Origin: Chelatococcus reniformis | GTDB lineage: Bacteria > Pseudomonadota > Alphaproteobacteria > Rhizobiales > Beijerinckiaceae | Assembly (NCBI RefSeq): GCF_014640075.1 | Contig: NZ_BMGG01000011.1 | Location: forward strand, 186,432 to 250,431 | Length of the DNA stretch: 64,000 nucleotides | Reading direction: 5' to 3' | In this document: piece by piece, positions 53,008-61,802 of the stretch | Layout of the letters: every line of letters begins with the position of its first letter | Numbering within the stretch: the stretch's first letter is position 1 | The notes under the pieces: model-generated | Database searches by the model: none | What the model was told of the DNA's origin: nothing | The model's input: the letters and a program-made list of their open reading frames with translations, nothing else | Made by a program: the position numbers and the translations under genes

Positions 53008-53091
53008 AGGGACAAGGACAGGGGACGCAGCACGAGCGTGAGGGACAGAATGTAGCCCAGGCCAGGGACGCTCACGCGATGAGCAGGGACA
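53008..53091. repeat. AGGGACA iteron-like cluster
   Basis: In the 102-base gap before the ATPase gene's end, exact AGGGACA occurs at 53008-53014, 53041-53047 and 53085-53091, with near copies at 53020-53027 and 53064-53070. The motif is the reverse complement of the TGTCCCT cluster at 51679-51704. Iteron-like repeats beside replication genes may mark an origin. Confidence 0.5.
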
Positions 53092-54432
53092 TCAGAACGG
53101 GAGATCATCGGGTAGGTTGTCCCTCTGCTCGTCGTCCGGTGGCGGCGACCTGACTTGCTCGGCCTGGTCGACGTTGAAGATTCGCTTCCAGGTGCGCCAC
53201 ACCCACTCCTCATCCTTGCCGATGAACTCGGCCGGCATGAGCTTCTCGACGGCCCGGTCGCGCGCCTTTTTCACCCGCTCTTTCAGCGTCTCTGGATCGT
53301 CCTCGGTCTTGGCCAGGCGCATCCACTCGTCGCGCCATTCGGTGACCGTCACGCACTTGGCGCCGTCGGGCGCGCGGACATCGTCGCCGTCAGGGACGCG
53401 GCCATAGCGGGTGATCGCCTCCTGCAAGGCACGCATTGCCATCTCAAGGTTGGGCCGGAGATACCATCGGCCATCGACGGTCCGCCGCGGGCCCTTGGCG
53501 CCCGACAGCTGGTCCTTGGTCGAAGTCGCCTCGGTTTCTGCCGGCGGCTCGGTCACGCACGAGGTGATGTTGTCGCCGTCATGGTCCTGCCCCAGGACGA
53601 CCTGCCGTAGGACGAAGCGCCAGGTCAGGCCCTGCTCGCCCTCGCGCTGCTTCGTGACCTTGGCGAAGCGGATTGGCCGGCCGTTGTCGTCGCGAACCTG
53701 CACCACCTCGCGGCCCTCGCCGCGCGTCAGCCAGTCGATGTCGATCGTCGTCTCGAAGTCGCCGGTGAGCGAGCCGTGCCCGCGCGGCCGCCCGCCGCCG
53801 GCCGGCTTGTGGTGCACGACGACGACGGCGCAGCCGCAGCGCTCGATGATGCGCATCACCCGGCCCTTGACGCGTGAGACGTCCTCGCCGGCGTTCTCAT
53901 TTGCACCGGGCGTGGCGGCCGAGAAGGTGTCGAGCACGACGAGGCCCAGCGGATGGCAGAAGGTCGACGCCCAGTGCTCGATCTCCTTGATCAGGAGCTC
54001 GGTGTCCTCGTCGGTGGTGAACAGGTCGGCCCGGCGGGTCAGCACGACCATGTCGATCGGCTCATCCGCGCCGAGCTGGTGGTGAAGCGCATAGGCGCGC
54101 TGGCGCGCCATGAACCCCTTGCCGCCCTCGAAGGCGCAGTAGACGACGCCGGCCTGGGCCACCTTGTGCCCATGGAACGGGATGCCGCGCGCGATGCAGA
54201 GCGAGAGCGTCTGCACGCCATAGGACTTCCCAGTCTGGGGTGCGCCGTAGACGAGGATGGCCTCGCGCTTCGGGATGATCCCCTTCACCAGCCACTGGTA
54301 GGGCTGCGCCTCCTTGAAGGCGTCCGACCAAGTCCGGGCACCGAAGGTCGACCGGAACGGCGGCTGCATCATGCGCAGCGTCTCGGCCTCGAAATCCTCA
54401 AATGCCTGGATAACTCGCGTGTGCGCGTTCAT
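53092..54432 (-). CDS. RepA/DnaB-like AAA ATPase (phage replication helicase)
   Basis: This 446-residue protein is a RecA-fold ATPase of the AAA_25/RepA type. Walker A is VYGAPQTGKSYGVQ near residue 62, the Walker B-like block is GLVVLDTFSAATPG, and VVVVHHKPAGGGRPRGHGSL is the sensor. A C-terminal winged-helix-like tail follows. It probably loads onto the origin or unwinds DNA with the primase. The start is ATG 54432. Confidence 0.82.
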   Translation of the reverse strand: MNAHTRVIQAFEDFEAETLRMMQPPFRSTFGARTWSDAFKEAQPYQWLVKGIIPKREAILVYGAPQTGKSYGVQTLSLCIARGIPFHGHKVAQAGVVYCAFEGGKGFMARQRAYALHHQLGADEPIDMVVLTRRADLFTTDEDTELLIKEIEHWASTFCHPLGLVVLDTFSAATPGANENAGEDVSRVKGRVMRIIERCGCAVVVVHHKPAGGGRPRGHGSLTGDFETTIDIDWLTRGEGREVVQVRDDNGRPIRFAKVTKQREGEQGLTWRFVLRQVVLGQDHDGDNITSCVTEPPAETEATSTKDQLSGAKGPRRTVDGRWYLRPNLEMAMRALQEAITRYGRVPDGDDVRAPDGAKCVTVTEWRDEWMRLAKTEDDPETLKERVKKARDRAVEKLMPAEFIGKDEEWVWRTWKRIFNVDQAEQVRSPPPDDEQRDNLPDDLPF

Positions 54433-54479
54433 TGCACAGCTCCGGCGTGCAAGCCTTCGTAATCGAGTCGGGGGACAAG

Positions 54480-55316
54480 ATGAGCAGGAACGACCAGGGA
54501 CTTGCCGCGGCATTTCTCGCTGTAACCGTTGGCGTCGCGGTCGCCCTGGCCATCATGAACGACATCACTGCGCCAATCTGTGCGATGAAGAAGATGCAGG
54601 ATGCGGCGGGCGACAAGGCGCCGGTGTTCGGCTGTTTGGAGTTTTGGCTCAACCGCTATCAGGCCGCGATTGGCGGTGGCTTGGCGCTCCTGGCCGCGTT
54701 CATCGGTGGTCGCTATGCGCTCATGGCCGCCGAGCGCAGCGCCGAGCCTGGGCGGCAGCAGCTGGCTTTGAGCCGCCAGCAAATTGCCGCCTCCGCATTG
54801 CCCGAACTGCGCAACGAGCTCGATCTCATCGCGGATGAGGGTCGGAGCTTTAGTAGCCTCCGTCAATGCATCGAAAAGCTCAGGCACTTGGCTGAAGACG
54901 AGCAGGTATCTGTTGATCAATCCAACGTGATAGGTGTCTACGCTAGATTTTCTCAGACGTGCGGCACCATGGTTGGGGCGTGTATGAATATTGAAGCGCT
55001 GGTGGACAAAAGCCCATGGGGCCCAATGCAAGATAAGTCCAGACTGAATTTGGCTCGCAAATATATCGCGTTGGCGAAAAAAATCGAACTTCAACTCGAT
55101 AGCATTGCTAGCAACCGCAGTTATGCCAAGGCATGGGATGGCGAGTTCGAGCAACTGAGGCTTGAAGGAATCAAGGAAAACATACTTCGCTCCTTCGAAC
55201 GCTTTGCCCCCGATATTGCCGAAGCTGACAACATTCGAGACCTCAGAAGAACAGCGATAATGAGAAATATCGAAAGCATCATCCTGCAGGTCGGAACCGC
55301 TCACGCGAATAAATGA
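54480..55316 (+). CDS. Two-helix membrane protein (plus-strand insert)
   Basis: This 278-residue protein has two transmembrane helices (AAAFLAVTVGVAVALAIM, AIGGGLALLAAFIGGRYALM) enclosing about 35 residues, then a long helical cytoplasmic part (LSRQQIAASALPELRNELDL). The 3' half is clearly lower in GC than the flanks. I do not recognise the family. Position and strand between ATPase and primase genes are typical of a lysogenic-conversion or exclusion gene. Confidence 0.65.
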   Translation: MSRNDQGLAAAFLAVTVGVAVALAIMNDITAPICAMKKMQDAAGDKAPVFGCLEFWLNRYQAAIGGGLALLAAFIGGRYALMAAERSAEPGRQQLALSRQQIAASALPELRNELDLIADEGRSFSSLRQCIEKLRHLAEDEQVSVDQSNVIGVYARFSQTCGTMVGACMNIEALVDKSPWGPMQDKSRLNLARKYIALAKKIELQLDSIASNRSYAKAWDGEFEQLRLEGIKENILRSFERFAPDIAEADNIRDLRRTAIMRNIESIILQVGTAHANK

Positions 55317-55378
55317 TCCCTTCCGTCGGGCGCTAATCTCGCCGCCACACCCTGTCGCCGCGGCCGGGAAGTCGGACA

Positions 55379-56506
55379 TCAGCTCCTCCGGACGATCTGC
55401 AATTGGTCGTTCCAATCGGTGTCGACGGGCGCCATGGACACGAACACGCGGCGCTCGAGCTCACGGAACCGACGGCCGGCCACCACCAGGCGCGCGCGCG
55501 TCATCACCTGCTCGCTGTCGCCATCGCCCAGCAGCCTCACCTCCTCGACCTGGTCGGGCAGGATGACGCCCGGCCGGTCGTGGTCCGGCTCGCCGTTCGG
55601 GATCAGGTACGGCTTTCCGTCGGGCCGCTTGCGCGTCGGGTGAGGCACGGTGCCCGTGCTGCCGCCGGCGAGGTTGCCCAGGCTGACCGCCGAGGCGATC
55701 GCCCAGCTCTCATCGACGAGGCCGAGCTCGTAGGCAGATTGGGAGGTCTCGATCCCCTCGCCCATCGCCAGCTTCTCCGCCATCGGCGAAAGCCAGATCA
55801 GCCCGCCGCCCGCCTTGCCGAACACCTTCTTTGCCTTGTTCCTGGTCTGGTCGCCGGGCGGCCGCAGCTTCGCCGGGCGTTCCGGATCGAGGTAAGTGCG
55901 GTGGATGCCGATGACGGCGCGGTCGACGTCGCGAATGGCCGCCAGCACGGCCGGGAACTCGCCGAGGTCTGTGCCGTCGGGGTCGTCCTCATCCCGGAAT
56001 CCCTGGTAGCGAAGCCGCGGCGCGAAGCGCAGGTCGGCCGACATGCGATCGATGCACTCCAGCCCGCGGGCGCGGAAATAGGCCTCGGCGTGGGTGCCGG
56101 CGATCGGCGCGGCGGCGGCGAACATGCGCTCGACGGCGGACCTGGTCTTCGCAGCCTCGGCCGCCTCCCGCTCGCGCTGCTCCCGGCAGCGCTGGGCATA
56201 GACGGCCCGCTCATCGTCGCTGACCGGCTGCACGCCGCCCAGCTGCTCGACGGCCTCACGGAATCGGACGCCGCGGAAATGCATGATGGCGTCGACGACG
56301 TCGCCGCTCTGGCCGCTGCTGAAGCAGTAGAAGCTGCCCCTGCCCTCGTCGACTTTGCAGCTGGGCGTCTTCTCGGCGTTGAAGGGCGAGAGGCACCAGC
56401 GGACGTTGCCGGCGCCGCGGAGCCGGAAACCGGCGCGCTCGAAGACCTGCGAGATGCTGGCCCGCTGCTTCAGCTCGTCGATCTGGTCGGGGCTGAAGGC
56501 AGCCAT
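55379..56506 (-). CDS. Phage DNA primase (CHC2-like and toprim domains)
   Basis: This 375-residue protein has a CHC2-like zinc region (RWCLSPFNAEKTPSCKVDEG with FYCFSSGQSGDVV) and a toprim-like core (LAMGEGIETSQSAYELG). A C-terminal part with VILPDQVEEVRLLGDGDSEQ continues the toprim fold. Primer synthesis would act with the ATPase gene downstream. ATG 56506 is preferred: GAGGTGAG lies just upstream of it. Confidence 0.85.
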   Translation of the reverse strand: MAAFSPDQIDELKQRASISQVFERAGFRLRGAGNVRWCLSPFNAEKTPSCKVDEGRGSFYCFSSGQSGDVVDAIMHFRGVRFREAVEQLGGVQPVSDDERAVYAQRCREQREREAAEAAKTRSAVERMFAAAAPIAGTHAEAYFRARGLECIDRMSADLRFAPRLRYQGFRDEDDPDGTDLGEFPAVLAAIRDVDRAVIGIHRTYLDPERPAKLRPPGDQTRNKAKKVFGKAGGGLIWLSPMAEKLAMGEGIETSQSAYELGLVDESWAIASAVSLGNLAGGSTGTVPHPTRKRPDGKPYLIPNGEPDHDRPGVILPDQVEEVRLLGDGDSEQVMTRARLVVAGRRFRELERRVFVSMAPVDTDWNDQLQIVRRS

Positions 56507-56511
56507 GGGGC

Positions 56512-56865
56512 TCACCTCGCCTGCAGCAGGTCGTCGACGATATTGCGGACGAGGGTCTCGGGATTCGGCTCCTCGCCGATCGCCTGGCAGATCAGGAAGA
56601 GCAGCTCCTCGGGGCCGGAAAGGTCGAGCCGGCGGGCCGCGCGGTGCAGCCCCTCGGTCACAGCCGGCGTCAGGGCGCGCACCAGGATGGAATTGCCGCA
56701 GGCGCCGCGCGTGCTGATGCGGAGGTCGGAGAGGTGCTTGCGGACGGCAGCCTCCGTCGCCTGGACGCGCAGGTCCGCCGCAATCTGCGGCGCGGTCATG
56801 CCCTTGCCGGCGAGGTAGGCGACCAGTCCGCTGCGCTCAGGTGTCCAGACTCGGATCGCAGGCAT
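56512..56865 (-). CDS. Small HTH protein
   Basis: This 117-residue protein opens with WTPERSGLVAYLAGKGMTAPQIA followed by ADLRVQATEAAVRKHLSDLR, a helix-turn-helix whose opening resembles GcrA. The C-terminal half is helical with no motif recognised. Its start abuts the upstream stop exactly. Confidence 0.6.
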   Translation of the reverse strand: MPAIRVWTPERSGLVAYLAGKGMTAPQIAADLRVQATEAAVRKHLSDLRISTRGACGNSILVRALTPAVTEGLHRAARRLDLSGPEELLFLICQAIGEEPNPETLVRNIVDDLLQAR

Positions 56866-57096
56866 CTAGCGGCGCCCCCGCTCCATCTTGGCCAGCCAGT
56901 CCTTGAACTCGGACTGGAAAGGGTCGAGCCGGTCGATCAGATCGGCCGCCGCCTTCAGCTTCTTTGCCTCTTTGCTATCGATCGTCACCATGGCGTCGCC
57001 GATCCGGCCGTCGCGGAATTGGCAGTGGCGCCAGACGTCATCGATGGCGATGGCGAGCTCGTGAGGGCTGAAGCGTGGGCGGGCGAGGCTGCTCAC
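56866..57096 (-). CDS. Uncharacterised small protein
   Basis: This 76-residue protein, with a GTG start overlapping the upstream stop, contains FSPHELAIAIDDVWRHCQFRD, then KLKAAADLIDRLDPFQSEF. No family recognised. It is part of the coupled early operon. Confidence 0.6.
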   Translation of the reverse strand: MSSLARPRFSPHELAIAIDDVWRHCQFRDGRIGDAMVTIDSKEAKKLKAAADLIDRLDPFQSEFKDWLAKMERGRR

Positions 57097-59804
57097 TCTG
57101 CGGCCTCCAACGCCCGGGGTGGATCGGCAGCCACCGCGAGGAAATCGAAGAGCGTCGGAGCGTCGCCCCGCTGCGCGGCGGCCTCGGCATAGGCGACGCC
57201 ATCGCGCCAGTAGTCCGCGTTGAGCTCCACGCCGATCGCCCGGCGGCCCATCTTCAGCGCGCAGTAGGGAACGGTAGCAATCCCGCAGAACGGGTCGAAG
57301 ACCGTCTCCCCGGGCATGCTGAAGTCTTCAATGGCCCGGTCGACGATGTCGAACTGGAGCGGGCAAAGGTGCTGCTCCTGCCCTCTTTGGGCCTGCAGCA
57401 TGTTTAGCGTGCGCATGCGCGACACGTCGGTCCGGATCGCCGGGTGGTCGGTGTGCACCGGCGTCAGGGCGAATTCGGGCGGCAGCTTGCCTTCGGCGTC
57501 GACAACCTCGGCGAACTCGACATGCACCGAGTGATCGTAGACGTGGGCGAGATTGAACTTCTTCCAGCCGCGGAAGATCGCCTTCTGGTCCATCTTGACC
57601 AGCGCGCGCAACTCGTCGGGCAGCAGCGGCCGGTCGCCGGAGGACCGCCACACGCCGTTGGCATCGATCTGCCAGCGAGCGCGGCTGTAGCCTGGGCCGG
57701 GGACGGTCCGCAGATTCCTGGCGAACGGCACGACGCGGACGCCATCGCCGACCGGCAGAGTCTTATCGGGCTGCTCCCGGTGGTCCGCGAAGCACGACGG
57801 CTTCCCTTTGACCACCGGCACGTCGGCATAGCCGTTTGCATTGTCGGACGGTGGCTTGCGGAACTCGAGCACGTATTCAGGTAGGCCGCGGCCGTGCTTC
57901 GTGCCGTCCTTGCATTGCTCGGTCCAGCCCAACCGGTAGCTGCCGGCGTTCTCTCGCACCACGTCCGTGCCGATGGTCACTCGCGCCAGGAAGGCGAAGC
58001 CGTGCTTGCGAAAGTGCGCGACGCAATCATCGGAGAACGGGCTAACGGTCTGGAACGACAGACCGGTGATGCCGCCGGGCACGATCCTGTCCTTGACGTG
58101 GATGATCGCCGCTCGGCCGGGCTTCAGGACGCGCAGGAGCTCCGGCGTCAGAAAGTCCATCTGCTGCCAAAAGTGAGCGTCGCTATCGGTGTGGCCGAAG
58201 TCGCAGAAGTTGGGGCTGTACTCGTATTGCGTCGAGAACGGGATGCTCGTCACGATCAGGTCGACGCTGTTGCTCTCCATGGAGCGCGTCTCGATCACCG
58301 CATCATTGTGGACGATCCGATATCCGTCGCCCGAGGCCTCTTTTCGCTCAACGCCCATGCCACGGCCCATTGCTGAGGCCAGCGCCTGCTCGGCGAGGCC
58401 ATATTGCTTGATGATTTCGGACATGCGCGCGGCCTGCTCGTCGAACTGCCGCCACCGGCGCTCGAGGCTGCGGCGGGTCTCGCGCTCGGCCTCGGTGTAG
58501 ATCAGGTCAAGACGCACATGGCCGGTCTGGCCAAATCGCTGTGTCCGGAACACCGATTGAATGAAGTCGTGGAACTTGAAGCCAATGCCGAGATAGATGT
58601 TGCGGCTGCAATACTTCTGAAAGTTGCAGCCCGATCCATTCAGAATCGGCTTGGTCGCGAGCTCCTGGAATTCGCCGCGGGCGAAGCCGACGACGCGGCG
58701 CTCGCGCTCATCGAGATCCTGTGAGCCCCAGACCGAGCGCGCCGTGGGGATGGCGCGCTCGATGGCCTGCCGCTCGGTCTCAAGGTCGTGCCAGACGATA
58801 CGATGGGCGCCGGGCTCCTCGGCGCGGATCTCCATCATCTTGGCGATGCGGCCGGCGAGAGAGTTGCGCTTCTCCCGAGAGGCCTCGACCACGCCGTGCG
58901 ACGAATTGGCGAGCAGGCGAAGCTGACCATCCTTCTCCTCGCCGGCTTGGCCGTGGTCCGACGGGATCTCGTGCCAACGGATGTCGAGCGGGGGCAGGTC
59001 GTAGCCGTCGTCGCTGAAGCCGAGATCCGACGGTTTCTGCACGAACAGCGCCCACGTCGACACCCACAGCCAGAACTCCTCCTCCTTGTGAGGATGAAGG
59101 GTGAGCTGGTCGGCCTTCTCGCTGTTGCGTTTGAAGAACCTGGTCTTGCCCTCCCCCACGTCGCCGACGCCGAGGAACGCCGAATACGCGAGCAGTTCGA
59201 TGTACTCGTTCGGATCGGGGACGGCGGTCGCGACGAACCGGTACCGGACACCGGCATGTCTCACGCCATTGAGCCGGTCGTCGCCGGCGAAGGTCGCCAT
59301 GAACTCGCGAAAGGTCTTCGTGCCGCCGAATCCGCGCAGGGTAGCGGCCTCATCCAGGCTCGCGGCCGCGAACAGCAGAGGATCGAGCTTCCCGTCGCGG
59401 ATAGTCTCGTAGTTGGTCAGGTGGATGACCACGTCCTGGACGCCTGGTTCGTTCGGCGGCTCCAGTTCTCCAGCCCGGCGGATGAACTTCAGCCGGATGT
59501 TGGGGTGCCGCGCCTCCACCTCGAGGAAGAACTCGTGCTTGACGCCGAGCGGCACCACGATGAGGCCGTGGCCGCCCTCGTGGATGAGGCATTGGCGGAT
59601 CACCTCGAGCTGCGTGCTGGTCTTATGGAGCCCGAAGCGCAGGAAGAGCGCGCGCCGGCCGCCACGGCATGCCCACGGCACGATTGCGCGCGTCATAGGT
59701 TTGAGCAGCGGATTGATCGTCGCGGGATCAACCTCGAAGCCGAGGGCCGGCGCGACCTTCTTCTTCGCGTCCAGGAACGAACGATAGTCGAGCGGGGCGT
59801 TCAT
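57093..59804 (-). CDS. DNA methyltransferase fused to helicase-like domain
   Basis: This 903-residue protein has an N-terminal SNF2/DEAD-like part with a degenerate Walker A (FLRFGLHKTSTQLEV), LIVVPLGVKHEF, HLTNYETIRDGKL and SLDEAATLRGF in the DEAH-like position. The C-terminal half is an amino-methyltransferase. The catalytic motif IV is VTSIPFSTQYEYS (SIPF in place of SPPY), and motif I near the end is FDPFCGIATVPYCA, giving the permuted beta-type order. It would methylate adenine or cytosine amino groups. ATG 59804 follows GGAGGCGC. Confidence 0.85.
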   Translation of the reverse strand: MNAPLDYRSFLDAKKKVAPALGFEVDPATINPLLKPMTRAIVPWACRGGRRALFLRFGLHKTSTQLEVIRQCLIHEGGHGLIVVPLGVKHEFFLEVEARHPNIRLKFIRRAGELEPPNEPGVQDVVIHLTNYETIRDGKLDPLLFAAASLDEAATLRGFGGTKTFREFMATFAGDDRLNGVRHAGVRYRFVATAVPDPNEYIELLAYSAFLGVGDVGEGKTRFFKRNSEKADQLTLHPHKEEEFWLWVSTWALFVQKPSDLGFSDDGYDLPPLDIRWHEIPSDHGQAGEEKDGQLRLLANSSHGVVEASREKRNSLAGRIAKMMEIRAEEPGAHRIVWHDLETERQAIERAIPTARSVWGSQDLDERERRVVGFARGEFQELATKPILNGSGCNFQKYCSRNIYLGIGFKFHDFIQSVFRTQRFGQTGHVRLDLIYTEAERETRRSLERRWRQFDEQAARMSEIIKQYGLAEQALASAMGRGMGVERKEASGDGYRIVHNDAVIETRSMESNSVDLIVTSIPFSTQYEYSPNFCDFGHTDSDAHFWQQMDFLTPELLRVLKPGRAAIIHVKDRIVPGGITGLSFQTVSPFSDDCVAHFRKHGFAFLARVTIGTDVVRENAGSYRLGWTEQCKDGTKHGRGLPEYVLEFRKPPSDNANGYADVPVVKGKPSCFADHREQPDKTLPVGDGVRVVPFARNLRTVPGPGYSRARWQIDANGVWRSSGDRPLLPDELRALVKMDQKAIFRGWKKFNLAHVYDHSVHVEFAEVVDAEGKLPPEFALTPVHTDHPAIRTDVSRMRTLNMLQAQRGQEQHLCPLQFDIVDRAIEDFSMPGETVFDPFCGIATVPYCALKMGRRAIGVELNADYWRDGVAYAEAAAQRGDAPTLFDFLAVAADPPRALEAAE

Positions 59805-59908
59805 TCGGGGCGCCTCCGATCGCCGAGCAGGAGCGCGACACCGCCGAACGCCAGCACCAGGAAGAGGGCAGCGAAGCCGATGCCGAGGATGTGCTGGTAG
59901 GTGGTCAT
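59801..59908 (-). CDS. 35-residue membrane protein
   Basis: This small ORF (MTTYQHILGIGFAALFLVLA, then FGGVALLLGDRRRPE) has one transmembrane helix and a basic end. Its stop overlaps the methyltransferase start by ATGA, so it is translated in the same operon. Confidence 0.62.
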   Translation of the reverse strand: MTTYQHILGIGFAALFLVLAFGGVALLLGDRRRPE

Positions 59909-60279
59909 GCCGCCACCCCGCTGGCCGCCTCGATCGCCCGGCGCAGATCAGCGCCCATGGCGAAGCCGATGCCACGGACGTTGACGATCGCCTTATCGAT
60001 ACCGAACGGCCTGACCTTTTTGCGAATGCGGCAGGCGTGGACGTCGATCACCTGCCCGGTGGTCTCGACCGCGCCGCAGACCACGCCGAAGAGAAGATCC
60101 CTGGCGCAGACGTCGCGCCGGTAGAGTGCCTCGACGAAGCGGCGCTCCGATACGGTCAGCCGCCACTCGATCGGGATCGGCAGCCGCGGGGCCAGCATCT
60201 CCTGGAGCTGGCGCACCTGCTCGCGCAGCTCCTCGTTCTCCTCGCGCAGGTCGGCGAGCGTGCGGTCGGGCGAGAGCAT
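59905..60279 (-). CDS. Coiled-coil protein with PhoB-like winged helix
   Basis: This 124-residue protein has an N-terminal coiled coil (LADLREENEELREQVRQLQE), then a winged-helix DNA-binding domain (SERRFVEALYRRDVCARD, VIDVHACRIRKKVRPFG, IVNVRGIGFAM) of the OmpR/PhoB effector type without a receiver. It may dimerise through the coiled coil and regulate phage or host promoters. The start shares a base with the upstream stop. Confidence 0.8.
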   Translation of the reverse strand: MLSPDRTLADLREENEELREQVRQLQEMLAPRLPIPIEWRLTVSERRFVEALYRRDVCARDLLFGVVCGAVETTGQVIDVHACRIRKKVRPFGIDKAIVNVRGIGFAMGADLRRAIEAASGVAA

Positions 60280-60857
60280 CAGGCGGACCTCGCAAATAGC
60301 GGTGTGGCAGCGGCGGCAGCGCGACGGTCGATGAGCGCGCAGCCGTAGGACCAGGTCGCCATGGCATCGGCCTGGTCGTCGTCTGCGACGTCCCAGCCGC
60401 GCATGCGGCACATGTTGATGACGGCCGACTTTCCGTTCGCCCGGGCCGTGATCTTCTTCCCGGTCAGCGGGTGGACCGTAGCCTTGAAAGTGCGATGGCC
60501 GGTGAAGTGCTGACGCACGTCCTGCACGTCGGCCATGCGCACATCGCGGACGCCGCGCAGGTGCGCCACGGACTCCGCCACCACAGCCAGGCCGTAGAGC
60601 AAGAGGGCGGTGTCGAGACTGCCGCCGATCTTGACCAAGACGGCAGGCTGCAACGGCTGCTCGATCACGATGAGACGTGGCGCTTCGAGTTTCAGCATAG
60701 CCGCCAGCCACTTCGTCAGCTCGGCCGCTCTCTCGCGTCTTGGCGCGCCCCTCTCGCCTAGAGGAAGCGAGCCGCAACGTGGGCGGCTACCGACCGGGCC
60801 AATGGCCCACCCGGACGCAGTTGCCAGGTCGAGAGCGAGCACGACGGGCGCGGTCAT
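60279..60857 (-). CDS. RuvC-like Holliday junction resolvase
   Basis: This 192-residue RNase H-fold nuclease has acidic residues in the RuvC order: Asp10 (VVLALDLATASGWA), Glu66 (LIVIEQPLQP), Asp160-161 and Asp164 (VADDDQADAMATW). It probably resolves branched DNA during replication or before packaging. ATG 60857 excludes a non-homologous 21-residue extension. Confidence 0.85.
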   Translation of the reverse strand: MTAPVVLALDLATASGWAIGPVGSRPRCGSLPLGERGAPRRERAAELTKWLAAMLKLEAPRLIVIEQPLQPAVLVKIGGSLDTALLLYGLAVVAESVAHLRGVRDVRMADVQDVRQHFTGHRTFKATVHPLTGKKITARANGKSAVINMCRMRGWDVADDDQADAMATWSYGCALIDRRAAAAATPLFARSA

Positions 60858-60861
60858 AGGG

Positions 60862-61311
60862 TCAGTGCTCGGTCGCTTCCGCGTCGCCGCGCAAGAAGCG
60901 TGGCCGGACGTCCTCGCCATCCTCTTCGTCGTCTTCGTCGCCGCCTTCGGTCAGATCATCCAGGGCGGCGCCATCCGCGTTGCGCTTCTCCGCGCGATCT
61001 ACGGCCGCCTGCCCCAGCGGAAGGTCGGCCAAATCGCCGATGGCGCTGCGGATCATGTCGACAGTGTCTTGCTGCTCCGGCTCAAGGTCGTCGCGCTTCT
61101 TCTTCGCCTTCCGCTCCAGCTCACGGATAGCAACGACCGTCTTCAACTCTTTCTTGGGGATCCCGCTGTCCTTGGCTCTATCGTAATAGCCGTTGATCAG
61201 CTCCCTCTGCTTCTTGTTCCAGGCCATGTGCTCGGCCTGTTTGGAGCGCATTTCAGTTTGCAAGCGCTCGATATCGGTGACGAAGCGCTTAGCCTCAGTG
61301 TTGGGGATCAT
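60862..61311 (-). CDS. GapR-like (DUF2312-type) DNA-binding protein
   Basis: This 149-residue protein has AKRFVTDIERLQTEMRSKQA, then ELINGYYDRAKDSGIPKKEL and KTVVAIRELE. This is the spacing of GapR, which binds overtwisted DNA in Caulobacter, in an expanded form. A Glu/Asp-rich tail follows. It overlaps the GcrA-like gene by ATGA. Confidence 0.65.
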   Translation of the reverse strand: MIPNTEAKRFVTDIERLQTEMRSKQAEHMAWNKKQRELINGYYDRAKDSGIPKKELKTVVAIRELERKAKKKRDDLEPEQQDTVDMIRSAIGDLADLPLGQAAVDRAEKRNADGAALDDLTEGGDEDDEEDGEDVRPRFLRGDAEATEH

Positions 61312-61802
61312 GCTGCTGCTCCTGGCTGCGCCTGCCGCAGACCGGCCGGCGTGTAGGCGCGGCTGACGTGCTCCGCGCAATAGAACGGGGTGAAACGCGT
61401 CCTGGGATGCAGCACGCGCTTGCCGCAGAACCGCAGCGGCTGCCCGCTGGGTCGGTCGAGCGGCCACCGGCAGTGGCACGGCTCCAGCTCGGTTATGGTG
61501 CGCGGCCCGAACGTCGGCTCGGCGCGCTTGGCCGGACGCCATGCTGCGAGATCGATGGGCTCGACATCGTCGACAACCCTGGCCGGCACCGCGGCGGCGG
61601 GTGCCACCGGCTTGCTCGGCCTCGGTCGCGCCTTCGTCCGGCTGACGCGGCCGTTGAGAACGCGGTCCAGCTTTCCGGCGACGGCACCCTTGGTGACGCC
61701 CAGGGTCGCGGCGATGTCGTCGAAGGTCTTGCCCTGGCTGCGGAGGTCGACAGCCAGCGCCACGCGTTCCTTGGTCCAGCCGGCGGCAGCGGAGATGCTC
61801 AT
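61308..61802 (-). CDS. Phage-encoded GcrA-like cell-cycle regulator
   Basis: This 164-residue protein has an N-terminal HTH (GWTKERVALAVDLRSQGKTF, then IAATLGVTKGAVAGKLDRVL) and a C-terminal zinc-like region (EPCHCRWPLDRPSGQPLRFC, FYCAEHVSRAY), matching both ends of GcrA. GcrA is a sigma70 cofactor that activates genes at CcrM-methylated sites. A phage copy may redirect host transcription. It overlaps the neighbouring genes on both sides by ATGA. Confidence 0.85.
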   Translation of the reverse strand: MSISAAAGWTKERVALAVDLRSQGKTFDDIAATLGVTKGAVAGKLDRVLNGRVSRTKARPRPSKPVAPAAAVPARVVDDVEPIDLAAWRPAKRAEPTFGPRTITELEPCHCRWPLDRPSGQPLRFCGKRVLHPRTRFTPFYCAEHVSRAYTPAGLRQAQPGAAA

